Shown here: positions 1 to 8,116 of the stretch, piece after piece | Position numbering within the stretch: the first letter of the stretch is position 1 | Layout: every line of letters starts with the position of its first letter | NCBI GenBank assembly: GCA_023433505.1 | Contig: JAEZCO010000018.1 | Coordinates: 1-23,679, forward strand | Length of the DNA stretch: 23,679 nt | Reading direction: 5' to 3' | Source: Bacillota bacterium | GTDB lineage: Bacteria > Bacillota > Clostridia > Acetivibrionales > DTU013 | Position numbers and translations under genes: made by a program | The notes under the pieces: model-generated | Databases searched by the model: none | The model's input: the letters and a program-made list of their open reading frames with translations, nothing else | Told to the model about the DNA's origin: nothing

Positions 1-2
1 GT

Positions 3-302
3 ATAACGGAGTCGGCGGCAAAAGGCTTCCGGTCGGACGTTACCGCCTATATGTTCTTTGTGCTGCGCAACGGAGGAAAGCTGGACTATAACAGCTATGA
101 GCCCTTGAAAGAGGCTATAGAGAAAAAGCTGACCGCCTCCGTCAAGGAACTGAGCAGGGTCGTGACCAAAGCCAAGGTGAGGGATGAGGAGCAAAACAGG
201 AAATATAACGCCATGGTGGAGGAGATGAAACGAAACGGCTATTGCGATCACTGCTGCAACGTCATATTGAAATATGCGGCCAACAACCTTTGGAAGGATT
301 GA
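3..302 (+). CDS. prkA: PrkA-family serine protein kinase, C-terminal end (partial)
   Basis: Only the last 99 codons are in the window; the reading frame is open from base 3 to a TGA ending at 302. The visible part matches the C-terminal domain of PrkA (YeaG in E. coli), including the RSDVTAYMF segment and the SYEPLKEAIEKKL segment, and the protein ends near a KYAANNLWKD tail. PrkA family proteins carry an AAA+ ATPase-like N-terminal region and a kinase-like C-terminal region; they act in the cytoplasm and are tied to sporulation in Bacillus and to stress and stationary phase in enterobacteria. The identification is strengthened by the next two genes, yhbH and spoVR, which are its usual partners. 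The catalytic part lies outside the window, so whether the gene is intact cannot be judged. Confidence 0.9.
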   Translation: MTESAAKGFRSDVTAYMFFVLRNGGKLDYNSYEPLKEAIEKKLTASVKELSRVVTKAKVRDEEQNRKYNAMVEEMKRNGYCDHCCNVILKYAANNLWKD

Positions 303-332
303 CTTGCAGAAGGAGCGGAGCGTGGAGGTAAA

Positions 333-1550
333 ATGACTATTTTCAAGGAATACGATTCCGGGGGAAAGGACCGTTCGGCGGAAGACAGGCGCAGGCACAG
401 GGAGCTTGTGGAGGAGTCCATCAAAAAAAATATCGGCAATATCATTGCTGAAGAAAGCATTATCGGACAAAGCAAAAATAAAAAAATAAAAATACCCATC
501 AAGGGGATCAAGGAATACCGCTTTGTTTACGGCAAAAACAGCAGCGGAGCCGGGTCGGGAGACGGAACCGAAAAGCGCGGGGATATCATCGGCAAGGACC
601 CGTCAGAAGGAAAAGGCTCCGGAAATGGCGGTGCAGGCGACGACCCGGGCGAGGATATCTATGAAACCGAAGTTACCATTGAGGAACTGATCAACTATCT
701 TTTTGACGACCTCAATTTGCCGGACATCGATAAAAAGAAGCTGTCGGAGGTGGAGTCGGAAAAAAGCTACCGGAATCTCGGGTACCAGAAGAAGGGCATA
801 CCCCCAAAGCTGGCAAAGAAACGTTCGGTGGTGGAAAAAATTAAAAGAAAACAGGCAATGCACCGTGTCGAAAAGGAACTGGATCCACTTGCCGAAAAGC
901 CGGAGCCGGAAGAACAGCAGGAGGATGAGGCTGATACGAAGGAAAGCGGCAGATTCCCCTTTACCGAGGATGACCTTCGGTATCACCGGGTCAAGGAAAC
1001 GAGAAAGAAGGAATTCAATGCCGTGGTCCTATGCATTATGGATGTATCGGGTTCTATGGACCAGACAAGGAAGTATATGGCAAGAAGCTTCTACTTTTTG
1101 CTTTACCAGTTTGTCAGGCTGAAATATGCCAATGTCGAAGTGGTTTTCATTGCCCATACCACAGAGGCAAAAGAGGTAAATGAAAATGAATTTTTCCATA
1201 AAGGCGAATCTGGGGGTACGTTTATCAGCAGCGGATATGAAAAAGCGCTTGAAATCATCGAGCAAAGATATAATCCCCAGAGTTGGAATATTTACGCCTT
1301 TCACTGCAGCGACGGCGATAACTGGACGGAAGACAACAAGAAGGCAGTGGAGCTGGCCGGTGAGCTTTGCGAGGTCTGCAACCTCTTTGGCTACGGGGAA
1401 ATCGTCCCCGGCAGCTATGGATCCTACAGCACCATTAAGTCGGAATTCCTGAAAAATATAAAGAGCGGTAATTTTGCCGTAGTGACCATTTCAAAAAAGG
1501 AAGACCTCCTGCCGGGGCTGAAAAAGCTTCTTGAGAGGGAAAGCGATTAG
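333..1550 (+). CDS. yhbH: YhbH/YeaH family protein (DUF444), sporulation/stress associated
   Basis: This 405-residue protein belongs to the DUF444 family (YhbH in Bacillus, YeaH in E. coli), which is encoded beside prkA and is needed for normal sporulation in Bacillus; its biochemical role is not established. The N-terminal third is basic, followed by a Gly/Asp-rich low-complexity linker at about residues 69-108. A von Willebrand factor A-like core follows, with a MIDAS-type DVSGSM motif at residues 237-242. There is no signal peptide or membrane segment, so it should be cytoplasmic. The ATG is preceded by a GGAGGT ribosome binding site about 5 bases upstream. It starts 30 bases after prkA and ends 11 bases before spoVR, which indicates one transcript. 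Confidence 0.93.
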   Translation: MTIFKEYDSGGKDRSAEDRRRHRELVEESIKKNIGNIIAEESIIGQSKNKKIKIPIKGIKEYRFVYGKNSSGAGSGDGTEKRGDIIGKDPSEGKGSGNGGAGDDPGEDIYETEVTIEELINYLFDDLNLPDIDKKKLSEVESEKSYRNLGYQKKGIPPKLAKKRSVVEKIKRKQAMHRVEKELDPLAEKPEPEEQQEDEADTKESGRFPFTEDDLRYHRVKETRKKEFNAVVLCIMDVSGSMDQTRKYMARSFYFLLYQFVRLKYANVEVVFIAHTTEAKEVNENEFFHKGESGGTFISSGYEKALEIIEQRYNPQSWNIYAFHCSDGDNWTEDNKKAVELAGELCEVCNLFGYGEIVPGSYGSYSTIKSEFLKNIKSGNFAVVTISKKEDLLPGLKKLLERESD

Positions 1551-1561
1551 ATGGAGGGAAT

Positions 1562-2953
1562 ATGGCGGATTTCAGCATACACGAGTTGGAGCAGTGGAAT
1601 GAAAAAATTGAAGCAATCGCCAGGGAAGCCGGATTAGACTATTATGAGCAGGAATTTGAGATCGTAGGCTATGAGGATATGCTTGGCTATGAGACTTATA
1701 TCGGCATGCCTTCCCACTATCCCCACTGGAGCTATGGCAAGGCCTATGAACGGTTAAAAATCCTGAACAAATATAATTTGTCCGGGTTGCCTTATGAGAT
1801 GGTCATTAATTCAAACCCCTGTATCGCATACCTAATGAAGGACAATACATTACTGCTTCAGATACTTACAATTGCCCATGTATATGGACACAACGACTTC
1901 TTTAAAAACAACAGGCTCTTCAAAAACGGGACACGGGCGGATCATACCATTGAAATGTTCAAAAATCACGCAGGCAGGATCAGGAGCTATATCGCGGATC
2001 CCGGCATCGGCTACGAAAAGGTGGAGAAAATTCTCAACGCCGCCCATGCCTTGAAATTTCAAACCGCCAGGGTTGCCGGCGAAAAAAGGACAACGGAGGA
2101 AGAACTGAGAAAACAGCTGATAGCGAAAAGCAATCGCCTGAGGGAAAGGGCATACCCCTTGCTGGAAGCTGTACAGGATAAAGAGGCAGACCTTCCGGAT
2201 CTTAGAAAAATCCCCTTGCAGCCGGAAGAGGATGTGCTGTACTTCCTGTCAAAATATAGCAGGCTCCTTGAGTGGGAAAGGGATATCATCGATATCGTAA
2301 GGGAAGAGAGCCTCTATTTCATCCCCCAGATGGAAACAAAAATAATGAACGAGGGCTGGGCAAGCTTCTGGCACTACACAATACTGAACCGTCTGGGACT
2401 GCCGCAAGGTCTTCATATGGAATTTTTAAAAAGGCATAACCAGGTCATAAGACCTCATGAAGGCCAGTTGAACCCTTATTATATCGGGTTTAAAATTTTT
2501 GAGGCTTTAAAGGAAAAGTTCAAGGAGGCTCCCCGGGAGATTTTTGAAGTCAGGGAATTGGAAAGGGACGAATCCTTTATCCGGAGATACCTGACCTTTG
2601 AACTGTGCAATGAAATGAAGCTCTTCGAGTATTTGAAGGCAGGCGATGAATACATTATTTCCGAAATCGCCGATGAAGAAGGGTGGAGGAAAATCCGGGA
2701 TACCATTGCCGCTTCCACAGGCTTGGGAGGGATTCCCGTTATCAAGGTAATCGAAATGGTACAAAAGGACAATACGCTCATCCTGGAACACCAATATGAT
2801 GGAAGAGAGCTGGAACTGAATTATGCCTACGAGACCATTAAGCATATTATTGATCTGTGGGACGGCAAGGTGATGCTTGCCACCTTCATCGACGGCAAAA
2901 GGAGGATTATTGTCTGTGATGAGCGCAAAAAGATCACCATGGTCAACGGGTGA
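1562..2953 (+). CDS. spoVR: SpoVR family protein
   Basis: This 463-residue cytoplasmic protein is a full-length SpoVR homologue. In Bacillus SpoVR affects spore cortex formation; the E. coli counterpart is YcgB. Family hallmarks are visible: the PSHYPHWSYGK segment at residues 50-60, HVYGHNDFF at residues 106-114, and NEGWASFWH at residues 263-271. The conserved His and Glu residues in these motifs suggest a metal-dependent enzyme, but the reaction is unknown. The ATG follows a GGAGG-containing site (ATGGAGGGAAT) 11 bases after yhbH. It is the last gene of the prkA-yhbH-spoVR unit, and a strong terminator lies about 60 bases past its stop codon. Confidence 0.95.
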   Translation: MADFSIHELEQWNEKIEAIAREAGLDYYEQEFEIVGYEDMLGYETYIGMPSHYPHWSYGKAYERLKILNKYNLSGLPYEMVINSNPCIAYLMKDNTLLLQILTIAHVYGHNDFFKNNRLFKNGTRADHTIEMFKNHAGRIRSYIADPGIGYEKVEKILNAAHALKFQTARVAGEKRTTEEELRKQLIAKSNRLRERAYPLLEAVQDKEADLPDLRKIPLQPEEDVLYFLSKYSRLLEWERDIIDIVREESLYFIPQMETKIMNEGWASFWHYTILNRLGLPQGLHMEFLKRHNQVIRPHEGQLNPYYIGFKIFEALKEKFKEAPREIFEVRELERDESFIRRYLTFELCNEMKLFEYLKAGDEYIISEIADEEGWRKIRDTIAASTGLGGIPVIKVIEMVQKDNTLILEHQYDGRELELNYAYETIKHIIDLWDGKVMLATFIDGKRRIIVCDERKKITMVNG

Positions 2954-3010
2954 AGAAAGCTGCCGGTCTTGTACTCCATCCATAGAGGCATAAAGTCCTG
3001 CAATTCATAG

Positions 3011-3040
3011 CCTCCGGTTTTTCCGGAGGTTTTTATTTTG
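3011..3040 (+). terminator. Rho-independent terminator after spoVR
   Basis: A perfect 7-bp stem (CCTCCGG at 3011-3017, CCGGAGG at 3023-3029) closes a T5 loop and is followed directly by TTTTTATTTT. It ends the prkA-yhbH-spoVR transcript. Confidence 0.88.
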
Positions 3041-3145
3041 TAACTTTCCTTTAAATATTTATCGATTTTTAAATGATAAACTATACGTATGAAAAAGCTT
3101 GAAGGTGCAAAAAGAGGAAGAAACTTTACTAAGGGAGCGTTGGCT

Positions 3146-4492
3146 ATGAAAAATGTAAAAAGGTCATTTAGATTGATACTGGTTGTGATATTGGCATTCT
3201 CAATTCTGAATATTCAGGTGGTGACGGCGGATAGCCGCGGCACCGGCATCATTGCATTCCCCGTTGACTATAGCTTCTCTGTCGATGACAAAAGCGCGAC
3301 CTTATGGGGCTATGAAGTTGGTGGCGGCGTATATTTCAAGCTGCGCGACCTTGCGATGGCACTATCCGGCACAGAAAAACAGTTTTCGGTTTCCTGGGCC
3401 GCCGATGGCAGCTACGGAGAAATAGATCTGTCATCCGGCATGGCTTATGCGCCGGTGGGCCGCGAGCTTAAAGCTCCGTCCCAAACAGGAAATACCGTGG
3501 CGTATCCCGCTAATGCTGTCTTTTACTGCACCGGCGGCCGGGCCGCCATTTCGGCGTATATTGTAAACAACGCACATTATGTCAAGCTATCCGATCTTGC
3601 AGCTACTTTGAAGTTTGCATCCGTTTGTAATGAGGAAATGCGCACAGCCAGAATCATTACCTCTCCGAAAATTGCCTCTGCGGGGATAGTCGGAGAAGCT
3701 TTTGACAATATCGCATTGGCACAGGAAGGAAACGGGTATTCTCTCGACCAGGACGGAAACGTCATCCTTTCCTACATGAATGGAAAAAACACAGTGAAAG
3801 CGCCTCTGACCCTGGGCACCAGCGGCAGCTATACGCCGGGAATGGAAGCGGAAGACACCGGGTTCTATATTTCCGCAGCGAAGACCGCTATTGCCTTTGG
3901 CGGCGCAGACGGACCGGTCCGGGTGCTTGTCAGTGATGATAGTGGAAAAACATGGAACACTTATCCGGTAGAAAGCTCGAAGTATATGGGAGCCAATAAG
4001 CATATCGGCTTTATCACAAAGGATGACGGTTTTTTGGTGGCAAGCTCCGGTTCGTCGCTGGGTACCTCATATAATTACGTTTTCAGGACCTCCGATGGCG
4101 GCAAAACCTGGACGCAGATGGGAAACCCCAACGGACTCTATCCGCACAATATGACCGGCGCCGGATTTTCAACCAGGGAGATTGGGTTTATCAGCTTCCG
4201 GGTGGACGACGACCCCGGACCTACCATTTACCGGACCATGGACGGGGGATACACCTGGGAAAAGCTTGCGGTGACTGTTCCGGACGGATACGATTACAAC
4301 ATTCCGCTTTCTCCGGTATTTTCCGGCGCAAACGGCATCTATCCCATCCGGTTTTATTCCAACAACGGTGGGGTAAGCATTACCTATTATCTTTCAAGCA
4401 GTGATTACGGCAAGACGTGGGCTTACGATGAAAAATACAATCTGCCGCTGACCAGCGGCACGTCCGACTCTGGGGATAAAATATTAAAATAG
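3146..4492 (+). CDS. Exported Asp-box (BNR) repeat protein with copper amine oxidase-like N-terminal segments
   Basis: The ATG at 3146 is chosen because AAGGGAG lies 8 bases upstream; an in-frame ATG at 3089 would add 19 residues before the signal peptide and has no convincing binding site. The 448-residue product starts with a basic stretch and a hydrophobic core (about residues 9-26), with likely cleavage near VVTA (residue 28). Residues about 52-172 hold two segments of the YFKLRDLA / YVKLSDLA type, common in copper amine oxidase N-terminal-like domains of Clostridia and Paenibacillus surface proteins. The C-terminal half contains four Asp-box motifs: SDDSGKTW (263-270), SDGGKTW (316-322), MDGGYTW (365-371) and SDYGKTW (419-425). 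This indicates a beta-propeller of the sialidase/YCF48-like type. The lack of a recognisable catalytic constellation argues for a binding or structural role rather than a sialidase; that is an inference. The gene stands alone and converges with the next operon. Confidence 0.82.
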   Translation: MKNVKRSFRLILVVILAFSILNIQVVTADSRGTGIIAFPVDYSFSVDDKSATLWGYEVGGGVYFKLRDLAMALSGTEKQFSVSWAADGSYGEIDLSSGMAYAPVGRELKAPSQTGNTVAYPANAVFYCTGGRAAISAYIVNNAHYVKLSDLAATLKFASVCNEEMRTARIITSPKIASAGIVGEAFDNIALAQEGNGYSLDQDGNVILSYMNGKNTVKAPLTLGTSGSYTPGMEAEDTGFYISAAKTAIAFGGADGPVRVLVSDDSGKTWNTYPVESSKYMGANKHIGFITKDDGFLVASSGSSLGTSYNYVFRTSDGGKTWTQMGNPNGLYPHNMTGAGFSTREIGFISFRVDDDPGPTIYRTMDGGYTWEKLAVTVPDGYDYNIPLSPVFSGANGIYPIRFYSNNGGVSITYYLSSSDYGKTWAYDEKYNLPLTSGTSDSGDKILK

Positions 4493-4625
4493 CGGGAAAT
4501 AGTGTCGGCACCGAAACGGCGTTTTACTCTTTGTCTCAAAAAACATAAAAAATAAAGCAAGGGAGGAAATGAGGATCAATATAAAATTCGGTTATATCAC
4601 CAAATAAATGATGGGTATTAAATTT

Positions 4626-5426
4626 TCATATCCCCCCAAGAAATGCTTTTATAATTGAAAAATATTCTTTTGTATAACAAATCGGGACGACCGCATAATG
4701 CACCGGGACAGAAATTCCATAAGCTCTGATCCCTTGTCCTTTCGCCAGCGCTACCATTCTAAACAAATGATACTCAGTCGTAATAATCACTACTTTGGGA
4801 TCTGAAGTATTACTGACCTGTTCAACAATTTGCCTGGAATATTTTATATTTTCATATGAATTTGTTGCTTTTTCTTCTTTGATAATCCGGTTTTCATGGA
4901 TCCCGCTTTCAACAAGAAACCTTTTCATTATTTCTGCTTCGGTATATAGTTCATCCGGGCCTTTAGAGCCTGACACAATAATCGTGGCATCCGGGTTTTT
5001 GGATAAATAGGACAGAGCCTTTTGCAACCTGTGAAGAAGAATTCTCGAAGGCCTGTCATCAACCACCTGTGCCCCCGGAATGAGTACAAAATCTGCCTTT
5101 ATGTTCTCTTTACTGCTTAATGCGGTTTGGATCATAAATCCTTCAATAACTATAAAAGATACCGCAAAAATACACACACCCATAACAATTATGCTTTTTA
5201 CTATTCTATTTTTAATGAAAAATAAAGGATTCCTGCCGGAAATCAGGCTAATCCCTGAGAAGGTAATGACTAAACCTGCTGTCAACAGAAATAGGACCGC
5301 GATATCAAATGACCAGAATAAGATTCCTGTACACCAGATTATAAAATAGACAATAAGCAATCCACCGATTCCTGTTAATAAAATACCTGTGAGCTTTTTC
5401 TTTCTCATTCTCTTTAATAACCTCAT
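4626..5426 (-). CDS. Membrane-anchored DUF218 (YdcF/SanA/ElyC-like) protein
   Basis: This 266-residue protein has three likely membrane segments (about residues 13-33, 37-62 and 77-99) followed by a DUF218 domain at about 111-260. Family features include the VLIPGAQ strand (114-120), the Arg/Leu-rich RPSRILLHRL segment, VSGSKG (151-156), the YTEAEIM motif, a GIxxxRIIKEEKATNSYEN stretch and the ITTEYHLFRM motif. DUF218 proteins such as SanA, ElyC and YdcF are membrane proteins linked to envelope or peptidoglycan-precursor homeostasis; the reaction is unknown. It lies 38 bases downstream of the WG-repeat gene on the same strand, so the two are probably co-transcribed. The start is uncertain: an internal ATG at 5408 (residue 7) has a GAGGT sequence upstream and would also keep the whole domain. 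Confidence 0.83.
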   Translation of the reverse strand: MRLLKRMRKKKLTGILLTGIGGLLIVYFIIWCTGILFWSFDIAVLFLLTAGLVITFSGISLISGRNPLFFIKNRIVKSIIVMGVCIFAVSFIVIEGFMIQTALSSKENIKADFVLIPGAQVVDDRPSRILLHRLQKALSYLSKNPDATIIVSGSKGPDELYTEAEIMKRFLVESGIHENRIIKEEKATNSYENIKYSRQIVEQVSNTSDPKVVIITTEYHLFRMVALAKGQGIRAYGISVPVHYAVVPICYTKEYFSIIKAFLGGI

Positions 5427-5464
5427 CTTTCATAAGGGGTAACTTCGTAACAATAAATTAGTTT

Positions 5465-7123
5465 TTATTGCAAACTGATCAATCCAACCTGATTATTGAG
5501 CTGGACCGCTGCCATTTTTGCAAATACGCATTGGTCAGAATCAGGCTTGTAGGAAGCTATTACAAAAATCTTATCAAATTTATATTCCACGAGGTTATTA
5601 CCGTTTTTATCGATCACTCCCCAATGGCCATTCTTTTTAACAGGAGCATAGCCAAACCTGAAGCTCTCGACATCATCAAAAGCTTCAGGAAATTTTCTGT
5701 TTCCGCCAAAGTCCATATACGTCCATTTATCCTCCTGTTTAAGCCAAAAGCCATCAGAATCTATATCTGTCCTTATTGCACTGCTTAACTGGTCGGTGCT
5801 TTCATAGGAAGAAGGGACAATCTCCAACCCTTTGTTGTTAATAAGGCCAAATTTGTTGTTTTCCTGAACGATTAAAAAATTGCGGTCTTGAGGCACAATC
5901 TCTTTGTATATTTTACCCATTGGCTTAAAGGTTTTTGTATCAATCAGTTGCTGGCAGCTATTTTTTTCCGCAACGATACAGGTATCTACGGACATGGATA
6001 GGGAATCATATTCCATGCTCAGCAGAGTATTGTTCTTACTGTCAATAATACCGTATTTATTATTTAAGCATACTACTGCCGTACCATTTGAAAAATCTTC
6101 AGCTTTATCGTAGATAAAAGGGATGACCGTTTTTTTATCTTTGTCAATATAGCCCCACTTGTTATTATCGTCAAATACCGCCCTCAGACCTTCGGAGAGC
6201 GCTCCATATACTTCCTGGCCGTCGCCTGACCACGATATAAGTTTCTCCCCGCATTTATCCAAATAACCCATTTTTGATTTACCGGTATAATTGCCTTGGG
6301 AGTCTTTTTCGTTTATGACATAGAAGGCTTCATCCTTTCTGAAGGGAAAGATTTTACTATAGGTTGGCTGTGCTACGATTTTTACCGAATTATTCACCAT
6401 TTTCAATAAGCCCTGACCTTCGGCTATGTCAAATATAATCATGTCAGTATGATCAAATGCGGAACCTAAAACGGCGGAGTTCAGGTAGTTGTATGCAGGT
6501 TCTGCAAGCCAATTTCCTTTATCGTTAATAAAACCATATTTATCATTTGACGATACACATGAGGCGCCGTTTATAAAATTGTAGGCCTCATCAAAGGAAA
6601 AAGGAATTATATTTTGCCCTTTCATATTGATGTAGCCCCATTTATTAGCAAGCTTTACACATGCCTTGCCTTCACTGAAAACGTTGGCGCTCTCGTATTT
6701 GAAATCGATTATTACCTTTCCGGTCCTGTTTATATACCCCCATTTACCGCCTTTTTTGACAGGGATGAGAGCCTGGGTTGTCTTTGGAACATCAGAAAGG
6801 GGGTCATGAGACGAAAAGTAAACCGACTCCAGTGTATCGTCAAACACAGCATCAGTGATAATTTTTCCATTTTCATCGATATAGCCGTATCGGGTTGCTC
6901 CGCCAGGATCTGTCTTCTCATATCGTAAAAGGCCATCAACAAAAATATTGCTGCAATTTGAAAATTGAGGCTGTGCAAGATATTTTACGCTTTGCGCATC
7001 CACCACCGTGTCCGGGCCTTTTTTTACAGCTTGTACGCCTGCATTATTGTCAAGAATGTATTTGACTAACAGAAGGCAGACGACTATCCCGGATGCAAGT
7101 AAAACCACTTTTAGCTTTTTCAT
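5465..7123 (-). CDS. WG-repeat protein with N-terminal membrane anchor
   Basis: The 552-residue product begins with a basic tip and a hydrophobic segment (about residues 5-22), which reads as an uncleaved anchor or signal peptide. The rest is built from about ten WG (KWG) repeats. Clear examples are YGYIDENGK (79), WGYINRTGK (128), WGYINMKGQ (162), YGFINDKGN (196), WGYIDKDKK (323), YGIIDSKNN (357), FGLINNKGL (425) and WGVIDKNGN (501), each followed by a beta-rich segment. Several neighbouring repeats are exactly 34 residues apart (128/162/196, 323/357, 467/501). WG repeats probably form an extracellular binding surface; no enzymatic function is known for the family. The start is supported by AAGGGGA 8 bases upstream. 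It is the first gene of a two-gene operon with the DUF218 protein. Coding sequence is visibly more AT-rich than the flanking xyl and ABC genes. Confidence 0.88.
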   Translation of the reverse strand: MKKLKVVLLASGIVVCLLLVKYILDNNAGVQAVKKGPDTVVDAQSVKYLAQPQFSNCSNIFVDGLLRYEKTDPGGATRYGYIDENGKIITDAVFDDTLESVYFSSHDPLSDVPKTTQALIPVKKGGKWGYINRTGKVIIDFKYESANVFSEGKACVKLANKWGYINMKGQNIIPFSFDEAYNFINGASCVSSNDKYGFINDKGNWLAEPAYNYLNSAVLGSAFDHTDMIIFDIAEGQGLLKMVNNSVKIVAQPTYSKIFPFRKDEAFYVINEKDSQGNYTGKSKMGYLDKCGEKLISWSGDGQEVYGALSEGLRAVFDDNNKWGYIDKDKKTVIPFIYDKAEDFSNGTAVVCLNNKYGIIDSKNNTLLSMEYDSLSMSVDTCIVAEKNSCQQLIDTKTFKPMGKIYKEIVPQDRNFLIVQENNKFGLINNKGLEIVPSSYESTDQLSSAIRTDIDSDGFWLKQEDKWTYMDFGGNRKFPEAFDDVESFRFGYAPVKKNGHWGVIDKNGNNLVEYKFDKIFVIASYKPDSDQCVFAKMAAVQLNNQVGLISLQ

Positions 7124-7384
7124 ATTTAATTTCCCCTTAAGGCTATACTTATTATGTCAAATTTTTTGTACTGAAAATCTCCTTAAAAATATGCCCAACA
7201 TTTAATGATAGACATGTAAAGCATGTAAAATGTTCCATATATGACGCCAGAGAATGCGGAAAACTAAGCGCATGTATAATCTAATAGGGTACATGGCTGA
7301 AGCATAATCTAAAGTAGAAGTTAGAATATATTTGTTTTATACTATGAATTAAAGATTAAATTGTTTAATGGGAAGGATTGCGGT
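7124..7384. other. Divergent intergenic region
   Basis: This AT-rich stretch lies between the divergent WG-repeat and GNAT genes and must hold both promoters, but I cannot assign one securely. It contains two copies of CATGTAAA (7213-7220 and 7222-7229, 9-bp spacing) and two copies of ATAATCTAA about 30 bases apart, near 7277 and 7303. No coding sequence is evident. Confidence 0.4.
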
Positions 7385-7879
7385 ATGAATATCAGGCCAA
7401 TAAAAATAAGCGATGCAGAGGCTTTTTGGCAAATGCAGTTTGAGTTGGACCATGAAACAAACTATATGATGTATGAGCCAAATGAGCGGACAAAAAATTT
7501 AGAGCGGATTCATAGCATTATCAGTCCAGCGGTAGAAGGAAACAACTTGTTGCTGGTCGCAGAGGACAATAATGAAATTGTAGGTTACATTTCCGCAGAA
7601 AAAGGTGAACTTAATAGAATTAAGCATACGGCATATATTGTTGTAGGGATTCGCAAAGATTTTCAGAGAAAAGGAATTGGTTCGGAATTTTTTAAACGGC
7701 TGGATTTATGGGCAAAAGAAAAAGTAGTTACCAGACTCGAGCTTACAGTGATGTGCCCGAATATTATTGCAAAACATCTATATGAAAAAAGAGGATTTGT
7801 GGTTGAGGGAATAAAGAAAAATTCTATGCTGGTAGATGGGAAATATGTAGACGAGTACTATATGGCAAAATATCTATAG
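7385..7879 (+). CDS. GNAT family N-acetyltransferase
   Basis: This 164-residue cytoplasmic protein is a single-domain GNAT acetyltransferase of the RimJ/RimL-like type. The acetyl-CoA pyrophosphate-binding loop reads QRKGIG at residues 94-99, preceded by the VVGIRKDF strand, and the C-terminal motif YEKRGF lies at 133-138. The substrate cannot be deduced: related enzymes act on protein N-termini, amino sugars, amino acids or antibiotics. The ATG at 7385 is preferred because GGAAGG lies 8 bases upstream; an in-frame TTG at 7361 would add eight residues that do not look conserved. The gene stands alone, divergent from the WG-repeat gene, and its AT-rich composition resembles that operon. Confidence 0.87.
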   Translation: MNIRPIKISDAEAFWQMQFELDHETNYMMYEPNERTKNLERIHSIISPAVEGNNLLLVAEDNNEIVGYISAEKGELNRIKHTAYIVVGIRKDFQRKGIGSEFFKRLDLWAKEKVVTRLELTVMCPNIIAKHLYEKRGFVVEGIKKNSMLVDGKYVDEYYMAKYL

Positions 7880-7944
7880 TCCATAAGCATATTGAAAGAC
7901 AAACGGCGCAGCCTTGAGCTATACCGTCTCTTGTAAAATTAAAT

Positions 7945-8116
7945 TTACATAGGGCACGCTGCTTTTCGGAGGTTTTTATTTTGTTATTTATGGAAATATT
8001 CATCCTGTTCTGCTAAAATAATAGAAACAATCAGTTTAGTATCAGAATGGCCTGAAAAGGATGAATTAGCCGGAAAATTATCAAGGTCATTTCCTGAACG
8101 TCGAAAGGGTGATAAT
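7945..8116 (+). pseudogene. Possible remnant coding stretch in frame with the aldo/keto reductase
   Basis: The reading frame of the aldo/keto reductase is open from about 7945. From about 8008 to 8116 it translates to a protein-like sequence with SLVSEWPEKDELAGKL and SFPERRKGDN, but it contains no ATG, GTG, TTG or CTG to start translation. It could be a decayed gene end brought here by a deletion, or chance. No family was recognised. Confidence 0.3.
7967..7984 (+). repeat. Orphan copy of the 3' half of the spoVR terminator
   Basis: These 18 bases (CGGAGG followed by TTTTTATTTTGT) are identical to 3024-3041, the right arm and T-tract of the spoVR terminator, and both are preceded by TTTT. Here the matching left arm (CCTCCG) is absent upstream, so the element cannot fold as a simple terminator. 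It looks like a leftover from a deletion or rearrangement. Confidence 0.55.

Noticed and set aside
4569..4607. Twelve-codon open frame right after a GGGAGG sequence
   Set aside because: The spacing between GGGAGG and the ATG is only 2 bases and the product is too short to assess; probably chance.
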